DNA of 64,000 nt from Halomonas maura (GTDB lineage Bacteria > Pseudomonadota > Gammaproteobacteria > Pseudomonadales > Halomonadaceae), in NCBI RefSeq assembly GCF_030409305.1, contig NZ_JAUFPQ010000002.1, forward strand, positions 1 through 64,000, given 5' to 3'. The notes under the pieces were generated by a model that saw only the letters and a program-made list of their open reading frames with translations, was not told the origin of the DNA and did not search any database. A program made the translations under genes and the position numbers. This document shows positions 26,372 to 35,125 of this stretch, piece by piece (the stretch's first letter is position 1; every line of letters begins with the position of its first letter).

Positions 26372-27454
26372 TTGATCATATTCCGCTACCTGACCCGCGA
26401 GATCCTGCAGACCATGGCCGCCGTGGCCGGGGTGCTGCTGCTGGTGATCATGGGCAGTCGCTTCATCCGCTACTTCTCGACCGCGGCCGAGGGCGAGATC
26501 CCGGTCGACATCCTCGGCATCCTGATGCTCTACCACCTGCCGGGCTTTCTCGAGCTGATCCTGCCGCTGGCCTTCTTCCTGGGCATCCTGCTGGCCTACG
26601 GCCAGCTCTACCTCAACAGCGAGATCACCGTGCTGGTCGCCTGTGGCACCAGCCCCAACCGGCTGCTGCAGGTGAGCCTGGTGCCCGCCACCCTCGTCGC
26701 CCTGCTGGTGGGCGCGTGCAGCCTGTGGTTGACCCCGGCCGGCGCCCTGCACAATGAGGTATTGCTCGAGGAGCAGCGCAGCCAGCTCGACTTCTCCGCG
26801 CTGACTCCCGGGCGCTTTCAGGATTTCGGTGGCGGGCGTACCGCCTACACCGAGGCGTTGACCGACGACCAGAGCCGCATGCGGGAAGTCTTCATCAGCG
26901 AGCGCCAGCAACGCAGCGACGGCACCCCCCAGACCGTGGTGACCCGCGCCGGCGAAGGCTACCAGACCGTCGACGAGGACACCGGCAGCCGCTTCCTGGT
27001 GCTGGCCGACGGCGAGCGCTACAGCGTCGAGCCGGGGCAGGCCCAGGCCGAGCGGCTGGCGTTCGGCACCTATGCCGTGCGCCTATCGCGGGCCGACCAG
27101 AACCCCGAGCTCGACTCGCCCGAGTATGCCTCCACGGCGGCACTCTTCGCCGATGGCGACGCGCCCGCCCAGGCCCAGCTGCAGTGGCGACTGGGCCTGC
27201 CGCTGATGGTCTTCATCCTGACCCTGCTGGCCATGCCGCTGTCGCGGGTCAACCCCCGCCAGGGACGCTTCGCCAAGCTGCTGCCGGCGATCTTCCTCTA
27301 CGTCGCCTACTTGAGCCTGCTGCTGGCGGCGCTGGATGCCATCGGCCGGGGTGGCTGGCCGGTGGCGCTGGGCATGTGGCCGATCCATGCCGTCTTCCTG
27401 ATCATCGGCCTGGGGATGACCCTGCAGGCCCAGCGCAAGGGGATGAGCGGTTGA
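26372..27454 (+). CDS. lptF: LPS export ABC transporter permease LptF
   Basis: 360 aa from a TTG at 26372 (reads IIFRYLTREILQ, matching the family N-terminus) with GGGAG 7 nt upstream; the longer ATG start at 26267 adds unlikely residues. LptF and LptG form the membrane part of LptB2FG, which extracts LPS from the inner membrane. Three N-terminal membrane helices, a periplasmic beta-jellyroll (about 135-265) and three C-terminal helices (PLMVFILTLLAMPLSRVNPRQGR) are visible. The TnpB element begins right after its stop codon, parting it from lptG. Confidence 0.93.
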   Translation: MIIFRYLTREILQTMAAVAGVLLLVIMGSRFIRYFSTAAEGEIPVDILGILMLYHLPGFLELILPLAFFLGILLAYGQLYLNSEITVLVACGTSPNRLLQVSLVPATLVALLVGACSLWLTPAGALHNEVLLEEQRSQLDFSALTPGRFQDFGGGRTAYTEALTDDQSRMREVFISERQQRSDGTPQTVVTRAGEGYQTVDEDTGSRFLVLADGERYSVEPGQAQAERLAFGTYAVRLSRADQNPELDSPEYASTAALFADGDAPAQAQLQWRLGLPLMVFILTLLAMPLSRVNPRQGRFAKLLPAIFLYVAYLSLLLAALDAIGRGGWPVALGMWPIHAVFLIIGLGMTLQAQRKGMSG

Positions 27455-28760
27455 CGGCTCCCCTCCCTGAAGGCAGGGGATTCCCAATTCACCGAGAATC
27501 GGACACGGAGACTGGCTCCATGCCGCTTACATTCTCTCCAAGGGCTAACACCGCCAGCCCGGCGGCTTTAATGTTGACCGCGGCGTTGACGTCACGGTCA
27601 TGTTCGGCTGCACACTCCGGGCACGTCCAGGTACGGACCTGTAGCGGCATCTTGTCCACTACATACCCGCAGCCAGAACAACGCTTGCTGGACGGATACC
27701 ACGAGTCAATGCTGGACACTTGCCGGCCTGCCCAGTCAGCCTTGTATTCCAGCTGTCGGACGAACTCGCCCCAGCCGGCGTCGCTGATCGACTTGGCGAG
27801 GTGTGGGTTGCGCAGCATGTTCTTGACCTTGAGGGATTCGACGCAGATCACTTGGTTCTCGTTAACGATCTGGCGGGACAGCTTGTGCAGGTTGTCCATG
27901 CGGCAATCGGAGATCTTGGCGTGAACGCGCGCCACTTTCTGCCGAGCCTTGGCACGGTTCTTCGAGCCGAGTTTCTTGCGGCTCAGCGCTTGCTGCGCCT
28001 TGGCAAGACGGGGCGCGTATTTCGCCGTATGGCGGGGATTGCCGGTTCGATGTCCGTCGCTGGTGACGAACAGGTCGCTCAGACCGAGATCGATGCCCAC
28101 CATCTTCGGGGTCACGGGCAGCGTCTCGGGGTCGAACTCACACAGGCAACTGACGAAGTAGCGACCTGCCGAGTCCTTGGACACGATGATGGTGGTTGGC
28201 TCGCTGGGGAGCGGACGACTCCAGCGGATGGCCAGCGGCGACTTGCACTTGGCCAGGAATACCTGCCCGTCGCGATATGTGAAGGCCGAGCGGGTGAACT
28301 CCGCCGACTGGCGGTGCCGTTTGCTCTTGAAGTTCGGATACTTGGCGCGTCCTTCAAAGAAGTTCTTGAAGGCGGCCTGCTGATGGCGAAGGCACTGTTG
28401 AAGCGGGACCGAGCTGACTTCGTTGAGGAATGCCGTCTCGTCGGCCTTCTTCATCCGCGACAGGTGGGCATTGGCCGCCGTATAGCCGATTTTTGCGTTG
28501 TGCGCGTAGAAGGCATCGGTACGATAGCGAAGCACCGCGTTGTAGACGAAACGCACACAGCCGAACGTCCGGGCCAGCAGCTGCGCCTGCTCGGGCGTCG
28601 GGTAGAAGCGGTACTTGTAGGCGCGTTTCATCATGACGTACAGCATAGAACGCAAACTGTATAGATAGCCAGTAAAGAACGGAGGAAAGCGAGAAAAGGG
28701 GCGCCTGACGGCGCCGCGCTATCCCTCCCCGCACTCGAAGTGCGGGGTATCTCGCGCAAA
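27455..28760 (-). mobile_element. IS200/IS605-type element carrying only tnpB
   Basis: About 1.3 kb inserted precisely between lptF and lptG. The right end (minus strand, after the tnpB stop) carries the hairpin CCCCTGCCTTCAGGGAGGGG, and the left end carries CCCCGCACTTCGAGTGCGGGG; terminal hairpins instead of inverted repeats are typical of this group. There is no tnpA, so it depends on a transposase elsewhere. The exact ends are uncertain by several bases. The right end and the last part of tnpB should encode the omega-RNA, whose guide would be the last roughly 16-20 bases of lptF. Confidence 0.85.
27489..28634 (-). CDS. tnpB: TnpB RNA-guided endonuclease (IS605 OrfB family)
   Basis: 381 aa from ATG 28634 (MMKRAYKYRFYP; the second ATG is equally possible). 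The N-terminal helix-turn-helix domain (EQAQLLARTFGCVRFVYN) is followed by the split RuvC nuclease with all acidic residues: Asp in VGIDLGLSDLF, Glu in ICVESLKVKN, Asp in HDRDVNAAVNI. The zinc ribbon CSGCG ... CPEC sits in between. Nothing suggests inactivation. TnpB uses an omega-RNA from the element's right end to cut DNA next to a short motif, which favours retention of the element. Confidence 0.92.
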   Translation of the reverse strand: MMKRAYKYRFYPTPEQAQLLARTFGCVRFVYNAVLRYRTDAFYAHNAKIGYTAANAHLSRMKKADETAFLNEVSSVPLQQCLRHQQAAFKNFFEGRAKYPNFKSKRHRQSAEFTRSAFTYRDGQVFLAKCKSPLAIRWSRPLPSEPTTIIVSKDSAGRYFVSCLCEFDPETLPVTPKMVGIDLGLSDLFVTSDGHRTGNPRHTAKYAPRLAKAQQALSRKKLGSKNRAKARQKVARVHAKISDCRMDNLHKLSRQIVNENQVICVESLKVKNMLRNPHLAKSISDAGWGEFVRQLEYKADWAGRQVSSIDSWYPSSKRCSGCGYVVDKMPLQVRTWTCPECAAEHDRDVNAAVNIKAAGLAVLALGENVSGMEPVSVSDSR

Positions 28761-28764
28761 CCTG

Positions 28765-29829
28765 ATGATCGCCGACCGACTCGACCGCTATATCGCACGC
28801 AATGTGCTGGGGGCCATCATCGTCGTCCAGGCGGTGCTGCTGGGCCTGGACCTGGTGATCACCTACATCAACGACCTGGGCGACGTGGAGGGCGGCTACG
28901 GGGCCCTCGAGGTGCTGCTCTACCTGGTCTTCCGGCTGCCCTGGCGCTTCTACCAGTACGCCCCGGTGGGGGTGCTGATCGGCGCCCTGATCGGGCTCGG
29001 CAGCATGGCCTCGAGCAACGAGCTCACCGTGATGCGGGCCGCCGGGCGCTCGCTCACGCGGATCCTCTGGGGGGTGATGAAGCCGATCATCCTGGTGATC
29101 GCCGTGGTGCTGTTCGTCGCCGAGTTCGTCAGCCCGCGCACCGAGCAGTTCGCCAGCGCCTGGCGGCTGGAGAAGATGCAGGGCGAGGGGGCCGTATTGA
29201 CCGAGCGGGGCGGCTGGCAGCGCGAGGGCGACAGCTTCTACCGCTTCGGTGCCATCCGCGCGGACCAGGTGGTGCTCGACCTGACCCGTTACCGCTTCGA
29301 GGGGCATGAGCTGCGCGAGGCCCTGAGCGCCCGCCGCGCGGTGTGGCGCGACGGCGGCTGGGTGCTCGAGGACGTGGCCGTGACCCGCTTCGAGGAGGGC
29401 CGCACCGAGGCGAGTCACCAGGCGACTCGGCCCTGGGAGACCGAGCTGACCCCGGCCGCGCTCGACCGCCTGCTGCGCGACGTGGAGACCCAGGCGCCCA
29501 GCGAGCTGTGGGCCTACGCCCGCTACCTGCACGCCCAGGGCCAGCGGGCCACCCAGCCGCTGCTGTACTTCTGGCAGAAGATGTTGATGCCGCTGACCAT
29601 GGCCTCGCTGGTGCTGGTGGCGGCCTCTTTCGTGTTCGGGCCGCTGCGCAGCGTGGCCGCCGGGACCCGAGTGTTCTACGGCGTGATCACGGGGCTGGTC
29701 TTCAAGTACCTGCAGGACCTGCTGGGGCCGGCCTCCACGGTGTTCGGCTTCTCTCCCGCCTGGGCCGTGCTGGTGCCCACCCTGATCTGTGCCGGGCTGG
29801 GGCTCTATCTGCTCCGCCGCACCGGCTGA
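28765..29829 (+). CDS. lptG: LPS export ABC transporter permease LptG
   Basis: 354 aa. Partner of LptF. N-terminal LDRYIARNVLGAIIV, the conserved GLGSMASSNELTVMRAAG coupling-helix region (about 78-95), a periplasmic jellyroll, and three C-terminal helices with FVFGPLRSVAAGTRVFYG. The ATG lies only a few bases from the left end of the TnpB element, and its upstream sequence (GCGCAAACCTG) has no good ribosome site. Expression may therefore rely on read-through of the element or on a promoter within it. Confidence 0.94.
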   Translation: MIADRLDRYIARNVLGAIIVVQAVLLGLDLVITYINDLGDVEGGYGALEVLLYLVFRLPWRFYQYAPVGVLIGALIGLGSMASSNELTVMRAAGRSLTRILWGVMKPIILVIAVVLFVAEFVSPRTEQFASAWRLEKMQGEGAVLTERGGWQREGDSFYRFGAIRADQVVLDLTRYRFEGHELREALSARRAVWRDGGWVLEDVAVTRFEEGRTEASHQATRPWETELTPAALDRLLRDVETQAPSELWAYARYLHAQGQRATQPLLYFWQKMLMPLTMASLVLVAASFVFGPLRSVAAGTRVFYGVITGLVFKYLQDLLGPASTVFGFSPAWAVLVPTLICAGLGLYLLRRTG

Positions 29830-29843
29830 CCCGGAGACCCGCC

Positions 29844-30320
29844 ATGCCGCGACGCTTCGATCACCTCAACGATGTCTGGCCCGCCGGCCTGGGGCGCCGC
29901 CTCGGCGCCATGCTCTATGATGGCCTGCTGGTGCTGGCCCTGTGGATCGTCATCACCGCCGGCCATGTGGCGGTGACCCGGCTGGTGATCGGCCTGCCGC
30001 CGGAGCGGGTGGGGCTGGGCGCCGCCCAGGTGCTGTCGCTGCGCCTGCTGATGGCGCTCTCGGCCTATGCCTTCTTCGCCTACTTCTGGACCCGAGGCGG
30101 CATGACGCTGGGCATGCAGGCCTGGCGACTGCGGGTCCAGACCCCCGATGGCCGGTCCATCAGCCTGCTGCAGAGCCTGCAGCGCTTCCTCGTCGGGGCG
30201 CTGTCCTTCCTGCCCCTGGGGCTCGGTCACCTGTGGGTGCTGTTCGATGCCGAGAAGCGCAGCTGGTCGGACCTGGTCTCGGGAACACGGGTGGTGGTGC
30301 TGCCCAAGAGCAGGAAGTAG
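29844..30320 (+). CDS. RDD family membrane protein
   Basis: 158 aa, starting 15 bp after lptG with GGAG upstream. RDD signature residues appear as LGRRLGAMLYDGLLVLALW, then WTRGGMTLGMQAWRLRVQTPDG, and the C-terminal SDLVSGTRVV. Three to four membrane helices. The RDD gene next to lptG is common in Pseudomonas and Halomonas; its transport role is not settled (some RDD proteins are sodium/proton antiporters). Confidence 0.88.
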   Translation: MPRRFDHLNDVWPAGLGRRLGAMLYDGLLVLALWIVITAGHVAVTRLVIGLPPERVGLGAAQVLSLRLLMALSAYAFFAYFWTRGGMTLGMQAWRLRVQTPDGRSISLLQSLQRFLVGALSFLPLGLGHLWVLFDAEKRSWSDLVSGTRVVVLPKSRK

Positions 30321-30364
30321 CCGCTGCCTGGCCGAAGGGGATGAGAAATTTTCTCGCGCTATGG

Positions 30365-30396
30365 TTGCGATAGTCCATGCGAATCATTTACATTCA
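30365..30396 (+). promoter_or_regulatory. bfd promoter with Fur-box-like sequence
   Basis: TTGCGA (30365-30370), 17 bp, then TTACAT forms a weak promoter. TGCGAATCATTTACATTCA (30378-30396) over the -10 resembles a Fur box; its complement contains AATGATT. Bfd genes are commonly induced in low iron, which fits. Match to the 19-bp consensus is partial. Confidence 0.5.
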
Positions 30397-30423
30397 TCCT
30401 CGTGATCAGCGCGAGGTGTTCTC

Positions 30424-30630
30424 ATGTATGTGTGTCTCTGCAAGGGTGTGACCGACAAGGCAATCCGCCGGACCGTGGAGGAAGGGGCGCGCACCTGGCG
30501 CCAGGTCCAGCGCGAGACGGGGTGCGGTACCCAGTGCGGCAAGTGCGGCTGCATGGCCAAGGGCATCACCCGCGAGGCCATCCGTGAGGAGCTGGCGATG
30601 GCCAGCGAGGGGCTTGCCTACGCCGTGTGA
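30424..30630 (+). CDS. bfd: Bacterioferritin-associated ferredoxin
   Basis: 68 aa. Small [2Fe-2S] protein that reduces bacterioferritin so that stored iron can leave. Cluster ligands are the pair CLC at the N-terminus (residues 4 and 6) and the later CGTQCGKCG cluster. The fold matches the BFD-like domain (KGVTDKAIRRTVEEGARTWRQVQRETGCG). It precedes bfr, its partner, by 152 bp with a separate control region between. Confidence 0.93.
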   Translation: MYVCLCKGVTDKAIRRTVEEGARTWRQVQRETGCGTQCGKCGCMAKGITREAIREELAMASEGLAYAV

Positions 30631-30712
30631 TGGCAATCGCTATCGTTTCGGTTGTCGTTATCAACGCATTGATTTTATTGCATTTTTCTTGATATCACCT
30701 AGACTGCTCCAA
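30631..30712 (+). promoter_or_regulatory. bfr upstream region, possible iron control
   Basis: AATCGCTATCGTTTCGGTTGTCGTTATC (in two parts: AATCGCTATCGTTT, GTTGTCGTTATC) repeats the motif GTTATC/GCTATC, reminiscent of Fur half sites. An AT-rich stretch follows with TTGATT and TATCAC 18 bp apart as a possible promoter. Tentative. Confidence 0.35.
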
Positions 30713-30782
30713 GGACGTGGCGGTACGCCAATGTGCGTGCCAAGCTGAACAGCGACCCTGACGAGTGCAACGAGGTGAAGTC

Positions 30783-31259
30783 ATGAAAGGTGACAAGAAG
30801 GTCATCGAGTACCTAAATACCGCTCTTGGCAATGAACTGGTCGCCATCAACCAGTATTACCTGCACGCCAAGATGTTTCAGGACTGGGGCCTGGCGGCGC
30901 TTGGCAAGTTCGAGTACGACGAGTCCATCGACGAGATGAAGCACGCCGACAAGCTGATCGAGCGGATCCTCTTCCTCGAGGGCGTCCCCAACCTGCAGGA
31001 CTACGGCAAGCTGCTGATCGGCGAGGACACCAAGGAGATGCTCGAGTGTGACCTCAAGCTGGAGCAGAAGGGGCGCGACGACTATATCGAGGGGATCGCC
31101 TACTGCGAGTCGGTGCAGGACTACGTCACCCGCGACCTGTTCAAGTGCATCCTCGAGGACGAGGAAGAGCATATCGACAAGCTCGAGACCGAACTCGGCC
31201 TGATCGACAAGGTCGGCCTCGAGAACTACCTGCAGAAGCAGATGCACGCGGCGGAGTGA
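30783..31259 (+). CDS. bfr: Bacterioferritin
   Basis: 158 aa. Forms a 24-subunit haem-containing iron store. Ferroxidase ligands are visible: Glu18 ([11 protein letters not shown]), Glu51 and His54 with the haem ligand Met52 in DEMKHADK, Glu94 region, and Glu/His in [11 protein letters not shown]. All ligands are present, so it is a catalytically complete subunit. GAGGTGA precedes the ATG. It ends at a strong palindrome. Confidence 0.96.
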   Translation: MKGDKKVIEYLNTALGNELVAINQYYLHAKMFQDWGLAALGKFEYDESIDEMKHADKLIERILFLEGVPNLQDYGKLLIGEDTKEMLECDLKLEQKGRDDYIEGIAYCESVQDYVTRDLFKCILEDEEEHIDKLETELGLIDKVGLENYLQKQMHAAE

Positions 31260-31285
31260 CCCCGCCGGTCGGCCTCGCTTCCCTC

Positions 31286-31313
31286 ACGAAGGCGCCCCGC
31301 GGGGCGCCTTCGT
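31286..31313. terminator. Bidirectional hairpin after bfr
   Basis: A 28-bp perfect palindrome, ACGAAGGCGCCCC then GC then GGGGCGCCTTCGT, between convergent bfr and the DUF1653 gene. Confidence 0.7.
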
Positions 31314-31323
31314 CGTGTGGGCA

Positions 31324-31551
31324 TCAGGAAAAGGCCTTCTCCAGGGCGAAGCGCGGTAGCGGTTCGCCCTGCACCTCGACGGTCTCCATGAACATCGACA
31401 GCGGTCGCACCCAGAGGCCGTAGTCGCCATACAGGGCGCGGTAGGCCACCAGCGGTTCCTCGGTCTCGCTGTGGTGGGCCACGCCGATAACCTCGTAGAG
31501 CGGGCCCTTGTAGTGGCGGTAGATGCCGGGCACGGGATAGTGCGCTTCCAT
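31324..31551 (-). CDS. DUF1653 family protein
   Basis: 75 aa, starting MEAHYPVPGIYRHYKG at 31551 (longer in-frame readings overlap tcdA). The family pattern is clear: GIYRHYKGPLYEVIGVA, HSETEEPLVAYRALYGDYGLWVRPLSMFMETV. Function unknown; a small beta-rich fold. It lies 16 bp downstream of tcdA and is probably co-transcribed with truC-tcdA. Confidence 0.85.
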   Translation of the reverse strand: MEAHYPVPGIYRHYKGPLYEVIGVAHHSETEEPLVAYRALYGDYGLWVRPLSMFMETVEVQGEPLPRFALEKAFS

Positions 31552-31567
31552 CTGCGGATTCCTCGGG

Positions 31568-32392
31568 TCAGGGGGCGGCGGCGTCCCGGGCCAGGCGGGC
31601 CAGGGTGCGCGAGGCGGCGACGAAACCGAAGCTGCCGGTGACGAAGGTGGCGGCGCCGAAGCCCGAGGCACAATCGAGGCGGGTGGCCTCGCCGGCACCG
31701 GGCTTCTGCAGGCAGACCTCGCCGTCGGCGCCGGGGTAGACCAGCTGCTCGTCGGAATAGACGCACTCCACCGAGAAGCGGCGCTTGGGATTGCGGGAGA
31801 AGCCATGGTCCCGGCGCAGGCGGGCACGCACCTTGGCCAGCAGCGGGTCGTGCTCGGTGCGGGTGAGGTCGGCCACGCGGATGCGGGTGGGGTCGGTCTG
31901 GCCCCCGGCGGCACCGGTGACGGTGATCGGCAGCTTGCGGCGCTTGCACCAGGCGATCAGTGCCGCCTTGGCCACCACGCTGTCGATGGCGTCGACCAGG
32001 TGGTCGGCGTCCTCGGGCAGGCGGTCGGCGAGATTGGTCGGGGTCACGAAGGCGCTGTCCGCCACCACCTCGATGCCCGGCTGGATGGCGCGGCAGCGCT
32101 CGGCCAGCACCTCCACCTTGGGACGGCCGATGGTGCCGTCCAGGGCATGCAGCTGGCGATTGACGTTGGAGACGCAGACATCGTCCAGGTCGATCAGGGT
32201 CAACCGGCCGATTCCGGACCGCGCCAGGGCCTCCACGGCCCAGCTGCCCACGCCGCCCACGCCCACCACCACCACATGGGCGCGGCGGAAGCGCGCCAGG
32301 GCGCGGGCGCCGTACAGGCGGCGGATGCCACCGAAGCGCAGCTCGTGGTCATCGGTCGCGTGGGGGGACGGGGGCAGCAGGGTGTCGGTCAT
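31568..32392 (-). CDS. tcdA: tRNA threonylcarbamoyladenosine dehydratase
   Basis: 274 aa from ATG 32392 (an ATG two codons earlier is possible). An E1-like ATP-dependent enzyme that cyclises t6A37 to ct6A in ANN-decoding tRNAs. Nucleotide-binding GVGGVGSWAVEALARSGIG, the Asp/Asn/Arg row LIDLDDVCVSNVNRQLHA, VDAIDSVVAKAALI and the C-terminal DCASGFGAATFVTG are all present. tsaC, which acts earlier in t6A synthesis, is at 55288. Confidence 0.93.
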   Translation of the reverse strand: MTDTLLPPSPHATDDHELRFGGIRRLYGARALARFRRAHVVVVGVGGVGSWAVEALARSGIGRLTLIDLDDVCVSNVNRQLHALDGTIGRPKVEVLAERCRAIQPGIEVVADSAFVTPTNLADRLPEDADHLVDAIDSVVAKAALIAWCKRRKLPITVTGAAGGQTDPTRIRVADLTRTEHDPLLAKVRARLRRDHGFSRNPKRRFSVECVYSDEQLVYPGADGEVCLQKPGAGEATRLDCASGFGAATFVTGSFGFVAASRTLARLARDAAAP

Positions 32393-32408
32393 GGGCATCG
32401 GTGGCGTG

Positions 32409-33167
32409 TCAGGCGAGGGCGGAGGTGGCATTCGGCCGGTGGTTCGCGGGCAGGTGGCCCGCCCAGCCGAAGCGCTGGAAGAGGGCGGTCATCGGCGCGT
32501 CCAGGGCGCAGCCCAGCGCCAGGCGGCGGCCGTCCACGGGATGGTCGAAGGTCAGGCCCACGGCCGCCAGCAGCAGCCGGGCGCAGTCCAGGTGCTCGGC
32601 GAAGAAGCGGTTGTGGTTGCCCTTGCCGTGCTTGGCGTCGCCGATGATCGGGTAGCCGCGGCGGGACAGGTGGCGGCGGATCTGGTGGCGCCGACCGGTC
32701 AGCGGGCGAGCCTCCATCAGCGAGTAGCGGGCCCGGGGATAGCGGTCGACCTGCACCGGCAGCTCGACGCTGTCCAGCCGTCGCACCTGCGTGATCGCCG
32801 CCATGGCCGGCATCTCGGCCTTGGGCCGCCGGCCGTCCTCCTCGCGCAGCGCATAGTCGAGGCGGGCGGCGTCGGGGCCCACGCCGCGCACCACCGCCAG
32901 GTAGCGCTTCTCCACCCGGCGTTGCTCGAAGGCGTCGGCCAGGCGCGTGGCCGTCTCCGGTGACAGGGCGAAGACCATCAGCCCCGAGGTGGGGCGGTCG
33001 AGGCGGTGCACCGGGTAGACGCGCCGGCCGAGCTGGTCGCGCAGGGCCTGCAGCAGGACATGGCGCTCCCCGCGGGCCAGGGCGGTGCGATGCACCAGCA
33101 GACCGGCCGGCTTGTGCACGGCGACCAGGTGCTCGTCGTGATAGAGGATGGGCAGCGGTTGCGTCAT
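32409..33167 (-). CDS. truC: tRNA pseudouridine(65) synthase
   Basis: 252 aa. RluA-type synthase without an S4 domain. The catalytic Asp is in VYPVHRLDRPTSGLMVFAL (about residue 54). ELPVQVDRYPRARYSLMEARPLTGRRHQIRRHL followed by YPIIGDAKHGKGNHNRFF is the TruC-specific pattern (quoted in parts: ELPVQVDRYPRARYSL, then TGRRHQIRRHL). It modifies U65 of tRNA-Ile1 and tRNA-Asp in E. coli. First gene of truC-tcdA-DUF1653. Confidence 0.88.
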   Translation of the reverse strand: MTQPLPILYHDEHLVAVHKPAGLLVHRTALARGERHVLLQALRDQLGRRVYPVHRLDRPTSGLMVFALSPETATRLADAFEQRRVEKRYLAVVRGVGPDAARLDYALREEDGRRPKAEMPAMAAITQVRRLDSVELPVQVDRYPRARYSLMEARPLTGRRHQIRRHLSRRGYPIIGDAKHGKGNHNRFFAEHLDCARLLLAAVGLTFDHPVDGRRLALGCALDAPMTALFQRFGWAGHLPANHRPNATSALA

Positions 33168-33319
33168 GGTGCGCTCGATCGGCAGGTGACAACGAGGGCG
33201 CCATTGTCGCCGCCCCGGTCGCAGATGTCATCACGGCTGTCACGGCGCGCCCCACCTTGGTCGGCTCGCGCCGGCGGGGAAAATACGCGAAGCTGGAAGG
33301 CCGCTACATGGAGGTCGCC

Positions 33320-35065
33320 ATGAGACACTCGCCCGCCTATCGCCTCGCCGCCACCATCCTGCATGGCTTCGACGAGTACCGCTCGCGGTTCAAGGAGATC
33401 ACCGCCGATGCCAGCCGCCGCTTCCGGGATGCGGCCTGGCGGGAGGCCCAGCAGGCCTCGGCGGAGCGGATCGATCTGTATGACGAGAAGGTCCAGGTCA
33501 CCCTGGCGCGGCTCAAGCGGACCTTCGAGGAGGACCTGCTGGTCGACTTCGAGTCCTGGCGGGAGGCCCGTCGCCACTACGCCGACCTGGTCAGCCAGCG
33601 GCTCGACTACGAGCTGGCCGAGACCTACTTCAACTCGATGTTCTGCTCGCTGTTCCACCATCGCCACATCCGCAACGACTGGATGTTCGTCTATCGCTCC
33701 CGCGAGTACGCCGCTCACCACTCGGGCCTCCAGCTGTGCCGGCGCCAGGCGGTGGGCGATGACTGGCACCAGGCGCTGCGCTGGGCGCTGGCCGAGGCGC
33801 CCTTCGAGACGCCCTTCGAGGACCTGGAGCGGGACGCCGCCCAGGGCGGCGACTTCCTGCGTCGCCAACTGCCCGCGGCGATCCTCGACGATCCCCAGGC
33901 CGAGATCGAGCTGATCAAGAGCGTCTTCTACCGCAACAAGGGGGCCTACCTGGTCGGCCGCATTCGCGGCGGCGGCGAGCAGGTGCCGCTGGTGCTGCCG
34001 GTGCTCCACGAGGCGGGCGACGGGCTCCATCTGGACACCGTGATCATCGAGCCCGACGAGGTCTCGATCATCTTCTCCTTCACCCGGGCCTACTTCCAGG
34101 TCAAGGTCGTGGTGCCCAGCGAGTTCGTCCACTACCTCCAGGAAGTGATGCCCGACAAGCCCCAGGGCGAGCTGTATGCCGCCATCGGCTTCTACAAGCA
34201 AGGCAAGACCGAATTCTTCCGCGCCCTCAATGCCCAGGTGGCCAAGCGCGAGGACCGGTTCGTGATCGCCCCCGGGGTGCGCGGCATGGTCATGGCGGTG
34301 TTCGTGCTGCCGTCCTCCCGCACCGTGTTCAAGATCATCAAGGACCGCTTCGACCCCACCAAGGAGATGAGCCACGAGAACGTCCGCGAGAAGTACCGGC
34401 TGGTCAAGCGTCACGACCGGGTGGGGCGCATGGCCGATACCCAGGAATTCTCGAACTTCATCGCCCGCCAGGACCACTTCGACCCGCAGTGCCTGGCGCA
34501 CCTGCTCGAGGTGGCGCCCTCCACCGTCTACCTGCGGGGGGACAAGGTGATCATCGAGCACTGCTACACCGAGCGCATGATGATCCCGCTCAACCTCTAC
34601 CTGGAGGACTGCGACGAAGCCGAGACGCGGGCGGTGCTCAAGGACTACGGCAATGCCATCAAGCAGCTCGCCGCGGCCAACATCTTCCCCGGCGACATGC
34701 TGCTGAAGAACTTCGGGGTGACCCGGCACGGCCGGGTGATCTTCTACGACTACGACGAGATCTGCTACCTCACCGAGTGCAACTTCCGGCATATCCCCGA
34801 GCCCATGTACCCGGAGCAGGAGCTGGCCGACGAGCCCTGGTACTCGGTGGGGCCCAACGATGTGTTCCCCGAGGAATTCGGTCCCTTCCTGTTCGCCGAC
34901 GTGCGCCTGCGCAAGCTGTTCTACACGCTGCATCCGGAGCTGTTCGACGCCGACTACTGGAAGGGGCTGCAGCAGGCCATCCGTGACGGGCGGGTCATCG
35001 ACGTCTATCCGTACCGCAACAAGCAGCGCTTCGCGGCCGACGCCGACAACGGCCTGGTCCACTAG
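33320..35065 (+). CDS. aceK: Isocitrate dehydrogenase kinase/phosphatase
   Basis: 581 aa from ATG 33320 with GGAGG 5 nt upstream (an ATG at 33308 lies just before it). AceK turns isocitrate dehydrogenase off and on by phosphorylation, sending carbon into the glyoxylate bypass. Family blocks include FCSLFHHRHIRNDWMF, GFYKQGKTEFFR, the ATP-loop region APGVRGMVMAVF and the kinase-core FGVTRHGRVIFYDYDEICYL with the metal Asp. aceA and aceB are not adjacent here, so it stands alone. Confidence 0.95.
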   Translation: MRHSPAYRLAATILHGFDEYRSRFKEITADASRRFRDAAWREAQQASAERIDLYDEKVQVTLARLKRTFEEDLLVDFESWREARRHYADLVSQRLDYELAETYFNSMFCSLFHHRHIRNDWMFVYRSREYAAHHSGLQLCRRQAVGDDWHQALRWALAEAPFETPFEDLERDAAQGGDFLRRQLPAAILDDPQAEIELIKSVFYRNKGAYLVGRIRGGGEQVPLVLPVLHEAGDGLHLDTVIIEPDEVSIIFSFTRAYFQVKVVVPSEFVHYLQEVMPDKPQGELYAAIGFYKQGKTEFFRALNAQVAKREDRFVIAPGVRGMVMAVFVLPSSRTVFKIIKDRFDPTKEMSHENVREKYRLVKRHDRVGRMADTQEFSNFIARQDHFDPQCLAHLLEVAPSTVYLRGDKVIIEHCYTERMMIPLNLYLEDCDEAETRAVLKDYGNAIKQLAAANIFPGDMLLKNFGVTRHGRVIFYDYDEICYLTECNFRHIPEPMYPEQELADEPWYSVGPNDVFPEEFGPFLFADVRLRKLFYTLHPELFDADYWKGLQQAIRDGRVIDVYPYRNKQRFAADADNGLVH

Positions 35066-35125
35066 CCAGGCTGTCGCGTCCCGTACTCGCCCGCGACCAT
35101 CCCTCCCGGCGCGTGGGAGCCCCAG

